A stretch of DNA of 64,000 bases from Mauremys mutica. Lineage: Eukaryota > Chordata > Testudines > Geoemydidae. How positions within the stretch are numbered: the first letter of the stretch is position 1; every line of letters starts with the position of its first letter. Of this stretch, positions 11,542-21,739 are shown piece after piece. Where the stretch lies: the NCBI RefSeq assembly GCF_020497125.1, contig NC_059081.1, forward strand, positions 21,051,105-21,115,104, given 5' to 3'. The notes under the pieces are model-generated. The model did not search any database and was not told the DNA's origin. It was given only the letters and a program-made list of their open reading frames with translations. The position numbers and the translations under genes are program-made.

Positions 11542-14500
11542 CAATCCTTTCCTTCATCTGTGGCAACCTCAGTAATCAGTGCTTCCAAGTTACTTCAACA
11601 AACAGCAGACTGGCAGTAGAAATACCAAAAGCAGAAAGCTTGCTTGCTGCTCCTCATGTCAATGGTTCTGCCAGATCCAATGACACATAATATGCGTGGA
11701 AATGAAAAGGGGATTGTGTGTGACTGCTAAGAATAAGTCCAGCAAGACTTCTTAATATTTGTAGAAAACAGAATAATTCCACTCACAATGTGCTGTAACT
11801 GCTATGTGCATAAATTAGAGAGAATGCCTATTTTTGACAATTTGCTTGTTTGGGAAAAGAATAAAAATATGCAGAATAAGTTTGGCAAAATTGCATTGTC
11901 TTCCTATTAATCCACATATCTTTTCAGCAGTGTTAAGACATTAGTATCAGTACTCGACATGGGGGAAAAACCATAATAAAATAAAATAGAATAAAAACTT
12001 GTGTTTTAAATCAAAGCTACTGAAAAATAAATTCAAGATGAGGGAATGTTAGGAAAAAATTATATTCTGACTGTATACAACTATGTAATATAGATATATC
12101 TACTTCACGGAGACAGATATATTATATTATACATAATATATATAATGTGTGTATAGAAAGAAGGTGGTGCCAGGACAAGTCATAGATAATCAGCACCTCT
12201 CAGGATCTGGTTATGTGTTAATGCCTCATTACAGTTTAAAATTTGAACTCAAAAGTCAGGAAATGCAAAAATGAAGGTACCAATAGTAAAACTATATCCA
12301 TCAGATTATTCATAAACTGTACTAAGATATTAATTTTAGTCAACCAGTAAATTTAAAAAATATTAAATATAGATAGTATTTTTTTATTTTCTTGTGGTTA
12401 AATCTGCAAGCTCAAAATTTGCAACATTTCACTTTTGTTATTTTTTTTTAAAGATGGGAATGAAAAATAAAACAAACGATAAAACTCTAGCTCTGGAGCT
12501 ACCAAGTTATACAACTGGGTTCTGATCAACTTCACTGTACTGCTTTCTAAAAAACAAAATCCTAGGTATGGAAAAAATTCAATCACGCTATAGCTACATT
12601 ATAGTGCCACAAGTAATTATAAATCTCACACTCACAAAAACAGTTTATCGATTTTTTTTTATAACAACGCACACACACTTTTATTTTTATATAACACTGA
12701 TATAATGATGGGCACCAGCCATGTATGATATCTTTGCTTTATCCACAATATTCATTACATATTGCTGTTGCATTTACTTCTATTTTTCAAGACATAAAAT
12801 GTTAGACTGAAACGTGTGGTCTCTGACTGGTGATGGTAAATGTTTTTGGAAAGTTTGAACAGAAATCCTTCAGCTCTTTTTTGATTTATGAAAGAGTGAA
12901 AACAAAATATACTTCTCAAATGGTCAAATAAATTCTAATCACACTTTAAAATCAAAACAGAAGTAATTGGAGTCTTGGTTCTGCCCCCTGTCCACCATAA
13001 CAAGCTTCTGCAATGATGTATGCTGCAAACAATCTTGGACCCACAACATGCCTGTATACCACTTGTTGGTACAGCAAGAATCTTATATGATAGTAGATAA
13101 TACAATCAACTTTTTATCTTCATGTGAAATCCTTACACTCCTTCATTATCCTCTCTCAAGGTATTGCATTCTCATCAAAGTCATGGAGGTAAATATGCAA
13201 TACACCCACTGCTCTGTCATATTCTCTGCCTCTCTCACTCCACATATGGATTTGTCTCTCTGCATCTGTGTAAATACCATACTAAAAATAATTGCATTGC
13301 TACTGAAATAGAAAGCTAATAACAACAACAACAAAACAGTTTGTAGTTTTTGCCAGAGGCTAAATACTCAACAGAATTTTGTGCTAAATGAATATAAACA
13401 AAGTGCCAATCTCACTCTCTCGCTCATCATAATAGCTAAATCTATTTTTCCTCCATCTGCGGTAAAGAGATTAAAGCTATGAGACATAATCCTGAAAAAC
13501 TGCGTTCTTTAGCAGTTATCAAATTTATTCTTGCTTAATCTGCTACTCGGTCTAAATATAATTCAATACCCTTTACCTTAAGCAGCGTAATTAGCTTTAG
13601 CAATTTGGTGCAGTAATGCTGAATTTTTAATGTATTTTTTCTCAGTTCTAAATGAAGGTAAGGGATGTTCAGTCTGAAATTGTTATAGTTTCCAAAGCTG
13701 ATTCTTAAAACACATTTGTAGAAGATATTCATGGACTCGTTCAAATTTTGGTTTCTTGGTATACTGAATTTATACCCCTCCCCACCAACACACCCACTCA
13801 GAGTACATCCTGAACCTAGAGTTGGCATCTGCCACTTTGTTTTATTCATATAATTATGCTCATAGTAGGAGAGAAAAAATCCCTTCCTCCATCTCCCAAC
13901 CATTCTTTCTGAGTCGTTCCACTGATTTTAAAGGGAATAATTGCTGCTATTATACCTGAATATGGGGAGGGGAGAGAGTGGAGAGTAGAATATGTCCCAA
14001 AATATGCCAAATGACTGACATCTCTGGCATATGCACTCAATTTAGGCAACTAAAACCTTCTTAATTCAAAGGTCAAACAAAATATTTCCCCAAACCAAAA
14101 TTCCAGACTGACATCCATTATTAGTCTTCCCCCAAAGGTCAACAAACCCAGGTTCCAACAGACCAGGAAGTGATATAAATTCCCAAGTTGAGGGCTTTCA
14201 AACAAATCGCATTATCTCAAGTGCCCTTCTTGCTTTCAAGTTTGGTGACAATACAGAAGGACAGAAGCAGTCTCCCAAATATCTTCCACCCAAATGAAAC
14301 AGGATTTTATAGATTACATTTAACAAACCATTTGGGTTGATTTTAGAAGCAAATAGGAAGTGAACGGAGCTGATGATGAATTGATGTAATAAGTACTCTA
14401 ACATTACTAAGAACATAGAAAGATGAATGATTTACTAGTAGAAGATTCTGAGCATCCTGTACTGGTATATATAGCAAACTGCCATGATACACTATGAAGG

Positions 14501-15040
14501 TGACAATGGCATGAAGACCTGGGTCATCTTTGAGAAATATGGCCTCAGACACTAAATCAAATCACCTTATAGAGATAATTAAGTAACACTTAGCTTTTAA
14601 TCTAAATTTAAGGTATTGTCATACACTCTTCTACTGGATTAAGTGAAGGTATACAGGCAATGTCCTGATAGATTTGAAACATCAAAAGTTTGAATTCAAG
14701 ACTGAAACAAAAACAAAAAACAAAGCTGACAATTAAATTGTTTATTCCTTATGGCTCAGGTTTTATTTTTAATTATATTAATTCAGGTTTATCTTTAGTG
14801 AGTTTAATAACCCAGCATATTTAAAATTCTTGCTTTCCAAGTAGTAATTTCAGAGGAGGAGACAAGGAACAAGAAAGGGATGAAAGTTGGATGAAATGTT
14901 GTAGAGGAAATCCAAAAACTAACAAACAAATCACATAAGTCTGATGAAAGCCTTTTATGAATAGAAATGTGAGTGGTGTATTTCACAATGGGCAGATACT
15001 CCTATTGATTCATTCCATGATATGATCCCTATTTAATAAA
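11542..15040. other. Unassigned AT-rich intron
   Basis: AT-rich sequence, with a long TA-rich stretch at 12090-12150 and a short AAC repeat near 13320. I recognise no coding or repeat family. The minus-strand frames between 13146 and 14986 lack similarity to any protein I know and lack exon context. Confidence 0.55.
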
Positions 15041-15047
15041 TATCTTA

Positions 15048-15341
15048 GGGTACATCTATACTTACCGGCCGGGTCGACGGGTAGCGTTCGACTTCTCGGA
15101 GTTCGAACTATCGCGTCTAATCTAGACGCAATAGTTCGAACTCCGAATGCGCTCCCGTCGACTCCAGAACTCCACCACCGCAAATGGCGGTGGTGAAGTC
15201 GACGGGGGAGCCGCGGACTTCGATCCCGCGGCGTCTGGACAGGTAAGAAGTTCGAACTAAGGTAGTTCGACTTCAGCTACGCTATTCGCGTAGCTGAAGT
15301 CGCGTACCTTACTTCGACCCCCCCCTAGTGTAGACCAGGCC
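15048..15341. mobile_element. PIF/Harbinger-type CpG-rich MITE, copy 2
   Basis: A 294-bp copy of the 6759..7057 element, flanked by TTA/TTA, the preferred PIF/Harbinger target. It begins GGGTACATCTATACTTACC and ends TAGTGTAGACCAGGCC. It contains the same nested palindromes, GTCGACGGGGGAGC and the C run near the right end. The two copies align along their full length with scattered substitutions. Confidence 0.85.
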
Positions 15342-15364
15342 TTAGTTTAATGATGTAATTCACA

Positions 15365-15769
15365 TGTGGAAGAAAGAAACTCCACTCTCCGGTTAGAAGC
15401 AACAAAATCAGAGACAGCTTTATTCAAGACATGCAATTGCAAGGGAACAACACAGCTGACAGAGAGCATCTCTGCCTCAGTTTCTTCAAAGTACAAGCAA
15501 TATCACACAAGCATTTATACATTTTAATGGCATGCATTAATTAAAAATATCTGCAGTTTGTTTATGTTATGTCCTGCCCATTCCTGTATTTTCTCACTTC
15601 TGTTCTCAAACATCGCTATCTCAAGGTTGGGTCATGCTAACTCTACTCTGCTGTCTTCCCACCCACTTCTGACATGAGCCCTGCTTCTACAGGTCCCGTG
15701 ATATTAGTTGCTCTGTCTCTGACACTTAAATGGCAACTTAAACCCTCTCTTTCTTTCCCTGCTTCCACA
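15365..15769 (-). mobile_element. Solo LTR with promoter and poly(A) signals, minus strand
   Basis: A 405-bp segment bounded by an 8-bp inverted terminus, TGTGGAAG at the left and CTTCCACA at the right (TG...CA in both orientations). On the minus strand it carries GTATAAA (15514-15520) and, about 95 bp downstream, AATAAA (15419-15424). This is the U3-R-U5 layout of an endogenous-retrovirus-like LTR. The flanks CACA/CAAA are a possible 4-bp duplication with one mismatch. No internal region or primer-binding site follows. Only 23 bp separate it from the Harbinger MITE on its left. Confidence 0.6.
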
Positions 15770-16590
15770 CAAAATACACAGTGATGAGGAGGTTCTTGCA
15801 ATCCCGGGTCATCAACTTGCATACTACAAGTTGGGTCACAAGAATAACATGATCTCTGTCTATGCAATTAGGGAGGGTTTCTCTCATTACATTCTTACAC
15901 TGGATGGCAAAGTAAAAAAAATCAGCAGTAGTTGGAATTGTGAAAAAAAGAAATATGTGAAAGTTTAACAATAAGAAACTATAAACTCTGGAAAAGGCCT
16001 CTTTAAAATTCAAATACAGGTGAACAAAGCTCGTGGACATAAGAGGTCTTATTTGGTAAGAGGTCTGATTCAGAGGCTTTGGAGTTGACTGTAAATGACA
16101 CATGGGACATTCACATTACATCGTGATTAAAGATTGTAAGCAGGGAAGTTGGATCCCAGAGGTGGGTAGCAAGAATAAAAAAAAAATAGTGTAATAGGAG
16201 GGGTTGCAAATATGGAACTGGAAGTGTCCCAGGATGAGGGCAGAGCACTGCACCAGACTTCAAAGAAGTGCACCTGATTTCGAAATGAAGGAAGAGGATC
16301 TTGGAGATGGGAGAGGACGGTAGATAATCAAGGTCCCCATATTTTCTAAATTTAAAAAATGTGTCAACATGTTTAGGGTCACAAAAAACATATGCAAAAG
16401 ACAAAATACATATTTAAAAATATGTCCAGGTGTTGCTACTGCCAAATTCAATTCAAAAGAAACTCATGCATATTTCTCAGTGCAGTATGTTTTTCAGTAT
16501 TTTTCTGTATTCTGGAGGAGTGAATCATGAAACAGTGAACAAATGTTAACATTCACTTGAGCAAAAGTATAGCTTTGATACTGTCTATGT
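15770..16590. other. Unassigned intron
   Basis: Mixed AT-rich sequence. The minus-strand frames at 15738-16451 overlap the LTR edge or low-complexity tracts and show no recognisable domain. Confidence 0.5.
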
Positions 16591-16728
16591 TCATTTGACT
16601 ATTCAGTCCAAATGAACCTTAGTGCTGAAAACGAATTGTCCTGGACATGCTTATGTGGGGTTGTGTCAAAAGCCTTACTAAACTCAAAATAAATCACATC
16701 GACCGCTCTCTCTCTCTATCCACTAGAT

Positions 16729-17015
16729 CAGGGATTGGCAACCTTTGGCACGGAGCCCGTCAGGGAAATCCGCTGGTGGGCTGGGATGGTTTGTTTACCT
16801 GCAGCGTCTCTCTCAGCGTTCTAGGCCAATGGGGGCTGCGGGAAGCGGCAGCCAGCCCACGCCACTTCCCGCAGCCCCTATTGGCCTGGAACGGTGAACC
16901 GCGGCCAGTGGGGGCTGCAATCGGCTGAACCTGCGGACACTGCAGGTAAACAAACCATCCAGGCCTTCCAGCGGATTTCCCTGATGGGCTGCGTGCCAAA
17001 GGTTGCCGATCCCTG
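16729..17015. mobile_element. hAT MITE inserted in CR1
   Basis: A 287-bp palindromic element with ends CAGGGATTGGCAACCTTTGG and CCAAAGGTTGCCGATCCCTG, nearly perfect inverted termini. The flanks CACTAGAT/CACTAGAC are an 8-bp duplication with one mismatch. The interior is a large GC-rich inverted repeat that includes GGTTTGTTTACCTGCAG and its complement near 16940-16960. Removing it rejoins the CR1 reverse-transcriptase text around 16720 and 17024. Confidence 0.88.
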
Positions 17016-17819
17016 CACTAGACCAATAGCCCTATCAAAGAATGAAATTTGACAAATCCATGATGGCTATTACTGATCACCCTTCAAATCATGCTTAAAA
17101 ATTGATCATTTGATAATTTGTTCCACTGTCTTTCTAGATATCGAAGTTAGGCTGACTGGTTTATAATTCCCTAGGTCCTCTTTGTTCCCCTTCAACACGT
17201 TAGCTCATCAACAGTACTCTGGGACATCACCCATGCTCCATGACAGATCATCACTAACAGTTCCGAAATTGCTTCTCGTAGTTCCTTAAATACCCTAGAG
17301 TGGATTTCATCAGGCCCTGACAATGTGAATACATCTAACTTGTCTAAATATTTATTCACCAGTTCTTTCCCTATTTTGCTTGTCTTTCTTCCTCCTTGTT
17401 GTTAATGTTAATTGTGTTAAACACTTGGTCACCAGAAATCATTTTAGTGAAGGCTGAAGTAAAATAGGTGTTGAACACCTCAGCCTTCTTGATATCATCC
17501 ATGATTAGCTCACCTTCCTCACTAGATAATGTATCTTCACTCCCTTTGCCTTGCTCCTAATGTATTTACAGGATCTCTTCCAATTGCCTTTTATATCCCT
17601 GCCTAGGTGTAACTCATTTTGTTCTTTAGCCATTCTCATTTTATCTTTACATGCTTGTGCCATTCTTTGGTGGTACTCCTTAAGAATTTGTCCATGTTTC
17701 CACTTTTCATAGAATTCCTTTTTTATTTCCAAGTCATTAAAGAGCTCCTGATGCAGCCATATTGCCTCTAACGCTTCTTCCTATCTTTCCTTCACACTGG
17801 ACTTGTTTGCTTCTGTGTC

Positions 17820-17965
17820 TTTAGGCTCGTAGACTTTCGGTCAGATAGGACCATCATAATCATGTAGTCTGACCTCCTGCACACTGCAGACCACAGAACT
17901 TCATCCACCCACTCCTGTAATAAACCCCTAATTTCTGGCTGAGTTGTTGAAATTCTTTAATACTG
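17820..17965 (-). mobile_element. CR1 3' end nested inside the older CR1
   Basis: On the minus strand this reads as a CR1 3'-UTR ending in the conserved GACTACATGATTATGATGG-like stretch and TCTGACC, followed by AAAGTCTACGAGCC, which resembles the usual CR1 terminal repeat. It sits between the endonuclease part and the linker part of the surrounding CR1 and is not part of that reading frame, so it is a later insertion. Boundaries are approximate. Confidence 0.6.
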
Positions 17966-18340
17966 TGTTTATGAGAAACCACCAATTATCGGGAATTCTT
18001 TTCCCTACGATTTCCTTCCCATAGGAATCAACCTACCAGTTCTGAGTTTGTAAAAGTGTGCTTTTTTTTTTAAGTCCATCATCCTTATTCTGCTGCTCTG
18101 ACTCCTCCTCCTCCTTAGAATCATGAAATCTATCATTTCATGGTCAATTTCACTCAAATTCTTTTCTACCTTCACATTTGCATCCAATTCCTCCCTGTTA
18201 ATCAGAATCAAGTTTAAAATAGCTATTTTCTCCGCCTTCTGAAACAAGAAGTTGTCCCCAGTACATTCCAAGAACTTATTGGTAATTTTGTGTTTTGCAG
18301 ATTACTTTTTGAACAGATAACTGGATAGTTAAAGTCCCCC

Positions 18341-19795
18341 ATTATTACCATATCTTGTGTTTTGGGCATTTCAGTTGTCTATTTTAGAAATGACTCCTCC
18401 TCCTACCATAGTATTTCCCCTGTCTCCTGCTTTTCCCTGCCTGTCCTTCCTGAACAAACCTTACCCTTCTATATCAATACTCTAGTCATGAAATTTATCC
18501 AACAAAATTTAAGTGATGCCAAATCATGCCAATTAAATGTTGAACTTTGGTACCTGGTAACTGTGAATCTAGCTCTAAGTGTAATTCTTTTGCCAAGCAT
18601 GCTTCACAAAGATTGACCATCTTAGTTTAATTTAAATTACATATATTTTTGTTAATTGTATATATAAATGTTTATTAGAGAATTGCAGTAACAATATTAC
18701 AGCTCCATACTTTGCATTTATAAACATTTTTCCCTGCCACGTTTTTCCCCTTTGTCTAATGTGACACAAAATCAGTCCAGTTAAAAATATTCTGGCAGAA
18801 GCCAAATTATCCCATTTACAAGTAGAAAGCTGTGAGGCTCCTGTAGCCAGACTGACAGCTCATTTTAGAAAGGTAAAATTCAATTTCCAATAATGTTTTC
18901 CACATGATCCAAATGACAGTTACATTTAAACAGTTTCATTTGTAAATGAATTTAGTATACATGAAAGGTGCTGGATTGACAGTCCTGGAAAATAAAGACC
19001 TTTATTTATCCATAGAGCCAGGACAGCCTGAGTGGTAGCAGTGTAAACAGCCCCACCCACATTCACCAATTCTCACTCAAAGAAATGCCATCTAAGAAGT
19101 GAATGGTAGCTCAGCCTTCTCCAACCCTTGTCTGTCTGTGGAGGGTTCCAACAAAGGTCCCAAATAAAGGAAAATGTGCTGGTGGATCTACTCCCTCAGA
19201 ATTAGACTGGGACCACTAACTCATTGCACATAAGCAAGGACTCCAGCACATTGTAGAAAGCTGGATCTAATTTCTCAGTCAAGGTATCTGGGGTTTGTGA
19301 GGCACTCTGGTGCAGCTGACTGGAAATTGTGTGGCAGCTTCATTTCCATTTTCAAATGGAGGTGTTTAATGAAATATGAATAGTGAATTGGTATAGGAGA
19401 CCTTGTGACATTTTTATAGTAAATTCTAGTCAATTTATGCTGTCCACACAAATGCAGTTTTTGATATGCCACATACTTTTGTGCTGAATAGCATCACAGA
19501 AATAGTCAGAGAAAACTGGAAGTTTGGGCAGATGGGGTTTGGGCAGTTGAAGTCCTTGGTACTTGCTCTGGGTACTTGGGGAAATTGTAGGATTGTAATG
19601 TTTGGGACTGTGGGACTACCACATTGTAGCTGGAGGTTACAATTCAAATGACCTACAATGAAATAATTAATGTAAACATTGAAAATTGTCATCTCTAAGG
19701 TTAAGAACAAACAGAGATGAATGGGCTTCTCCTGTGTTGAAACCACAGACTACCATCCTGACCAATCCTGACTCATTGTACTCTCTCATCAGTCT
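18341..19795. other. Unassigned intron
   Basis: May begin with CR1-derived text up to about 18600. The rest is AT-rich with a slightly richer tract at 19000-19260. No family or gene recognised. Confidence 0.5.
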
Positions 19796-19802
19796 GCCTG
19801 TA

Positions 19803-19966
19803 TCTGTCTGCTGTCTCTTGTATTATATTTAGATAAGCTCTTTGGTGCAGGCACTGTCTTTTTGTTCTGTACTTATACAACGCTTAGCACAATGGTCGTG
19901 GTCCATGACTGGGGTATCTAGGCACTATGACTGTAGAAATAATAAATAAAATAATAATAATAGGTT
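19803..19966 (+). repeat. LINE2/CR1-like 3'-end fragment with AAT tail
   Basis: The sequence runs GATAAGCTCTTTGGTGCAGG, then TTTGTTCTGTACTTATACAA, CGCTTAGCACAATGG, CCATGACTGG and TCTAGGCACTATGACTG, ending in an (AATAA)n tail near 19940-19962. This is a conserved 3' tail seen with L2/CR1-type elements in sauropsids. Confidence 0.55.
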
Positions 19967-20319
19967 ACTCTCTAGGAGTTACTTTCTCAGGCTGTCTGCA
20001 GATTCAGGCAGATGGAACTGAACAGATTTACCCTTTCCGTGTGTTTACAAGGCTTTCTATAAATCCATGAAGGTTAGAAAAACTTTTTAATTAAAATTTA
20101 GATTCTAGAGCACAATTTTGAAGTAAGAGGTGGATTCCATGGCAAATGCTGTGATTGAGGAATAGTGAAATACACAGAGTCTACACTTGAGATACTGAAT
20201 GACCATCCACTTCTGCAGGCAAGTTTTACACATAGAGGGCTTCCTATTATTACAAAAGACTGGACTTCTGCTGAGCAGCACAGCATTAAATTCAAGAGCC
20301 ATCGAGGAGCCAAATCTTG

Positions 20320-21735
20320 AGGCTCAAAGATACGAGGTTGGGGTGTTCATGGTACCCAACTTCTGTGTCAGATCTGACCTGAGAGGGAGGCGTTAAAGCA
20401 TTGCCACAGATAGATGAACAAGATCCAACTATCATTCTTGTCTCAACCATGAAGGTGCTATTAAAATGGCCATCACCAGCTCCTCCCTCAATTGGAGTAA
20501 GGTTCTGAGGATTAGTGGTGTCAGAGGGTAGCCATAAAGAAGAAGATCAGGTCAGGGGAGTAGTAGGGTGTCTACTAAAGAACTGCAGCTGCATCCTCAC
20601 TGGGAGCAGAAGATCTGACATTTCATATTGATCAGGGTTACCACTATTGCTTGGCAGATGCTGTGAAAAATCAAGTTGACTCATGGTCCAGCTAGATTAT
20701 TCCTGTTTAGGAACTCTGGCATAGTGTTTTGGAGACTGTCACAGGGCACAGTTCTCTCTGCCAGACTGGTGCCTCCTCCTGATACTCTAGGGATTAGCTC
20801 AAAGCCAACGCCCCTCCATCTACAGTTTGCACACTGGCACTCTGTCACTGCTCCCACCTACGGCTCCTCTCTCAGCTCCAGAACAGCAGCATCCTCTTCA
20901 TGGCTCAGCCTTCCAGCTGTGTCACTGTCCATGTCCCTCCCTCTGGGGCAGGTTTGGCTCCTCCACAGTCCAGCCACTTCCCCAGTAGCAACTGCAGTCA
21001 ATTGTCCTGCCACTTCCCTATAGGTGAGTCGGGGGGAATCTGTGCCTGCCCACTACTCCAGGTCCCAGTCCAGGGACCCTGTGGATTGCAGCTTCCTGCT
21101 GCGCCTCTACTATTGCTGCCTTCCCCGCTGCCACAGCACCCTTCATCTCTGTAACCTTCTCTCTTCTCCCCAGGGTCCCTGCCTGTACTGAGCTGTCCAT
21201 GATTCTACAGTGTTGCAGCCTACTCCAGACAGAGCCCTCTCCCCTCAAGCTCCAGGCAGCTACTGACCCTGCTCTGCCCTGAGGCTCTTTTTATGTGGGC
21301 CTGCTGGGCTCTGATTGGCTGCTTATCACAGCCCCTCTTCTATTAGCTACTTTTTGCATAGCTTCTGTAGGGCTCTATTAACCCCTTGCATGCCAGTGTG
21401 GAGCGGACACCACATCACAGAGGCCTGGTAGGTAAATCATGGAGATTATTATGTGGGGGGACAATTCTCCAGTATTAGTGATTCTGCACATAAGCACTTG
21501 GATCTTGCTCCTGCTTGTCGATTTATATAGTACATTGCCGCCCTCTGGTCTAACATTACTCTGATTGGGTGGCCATGAATATCATGGAGAAAGTGCCAGG
21601 ATGCATAATGAACTGCCATTAGTTTTAAGAAACTGAAGTGAAGCAACATTTCTGATCTCATTTGGAACAGCACAGAAGTGGTGTGGGGTGGCATCTTGGA
21701 ACAGGGAGAGAGAGTGCCAAGATTGGGAAGCATGT
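20320..21735 (-). mobile_element. DIRS-type retrotransposon fragment, split by an LTR
   Basis: On the minus strand, 21735-21449 translates as an RNase H-like end with LKLMAVHYASWHFLHDI, VMLDQRAAMYYINRQAGARS and a LILENC helix, typical of DIRS-group polyproteins (YINxQGGxRS). The protein text resumes beyond the LTR at 20730: NTMPEFLNRN, LIFHSICQ, then DLLLYGYPLTPLILRTLLQL, LVMAILIAP and DLVHLS. This order matches the downstream DIRS region. Stops interrupt it several times, so it is inactive. The interrupting LTR occupies 20737..21419. Confidence 0.72.
20737..21419 (-). mobile_element. Solo LTR inside the DIRS fragment
   Basis: A 683-bp segment starting TGTCACAGG and ending CACATCACA, flanked by GAGAC/GAGGC (5-bp duplication, one mismatch). 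On the minus strand it has an inverted-CCAAT signal (ATTGG at 21313 on plus) upstream of CATAAAAAG (near 21287-21295). The promoter half matches the LTR at 31573..31969, and the rest is longer. Frames on either strand here are composition artefacts. Confidence 0.72.
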
Positions 21736-21739
21736 GTCA

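Larger units (their letters stand above)
16600..18340 (-). mobile_element. CR1 LINE fragment (endonuclease to reverse transcriptase), interrupted
   Basis: Minus-strand translation follows CR1 ORF2 in order. It starts with an endonuclease piece (VIMGDFNYPV near 18340, then NREELDANVK and DHEMIDFMILR near 18150-18210). A linker with KKEFYEKWKHGQ and AKEQNELHLGRDIKGN follows (17550-17730). RT parts include LSGPDEIHSRVFKELRE (about 17270-17330), NYKPVSLTS (about 17150) and the active-site motif FSKAFDTTPH (about 16650). Stops and frameshifts make it non-functional. It is split by a second CR1 3' end (about 17820-17965) and by a hAT MITE (16729..17015). Confidence 0.85.

Noticed and set aside
14804..14986. 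Possible upstream LRP1B exon, because the minus strand contains a CW-V-like string near 14815
   Set aside because: Context does not match the expected propeller sequence, the frame ends immediately, and no acceptor-donor pair fits.
20676..21248. Ser/Pro-rich frames of 76-115 codons
   Set aside because: They are inside an LTR bounded by 5-bp duplications and have no protein family resemblance.
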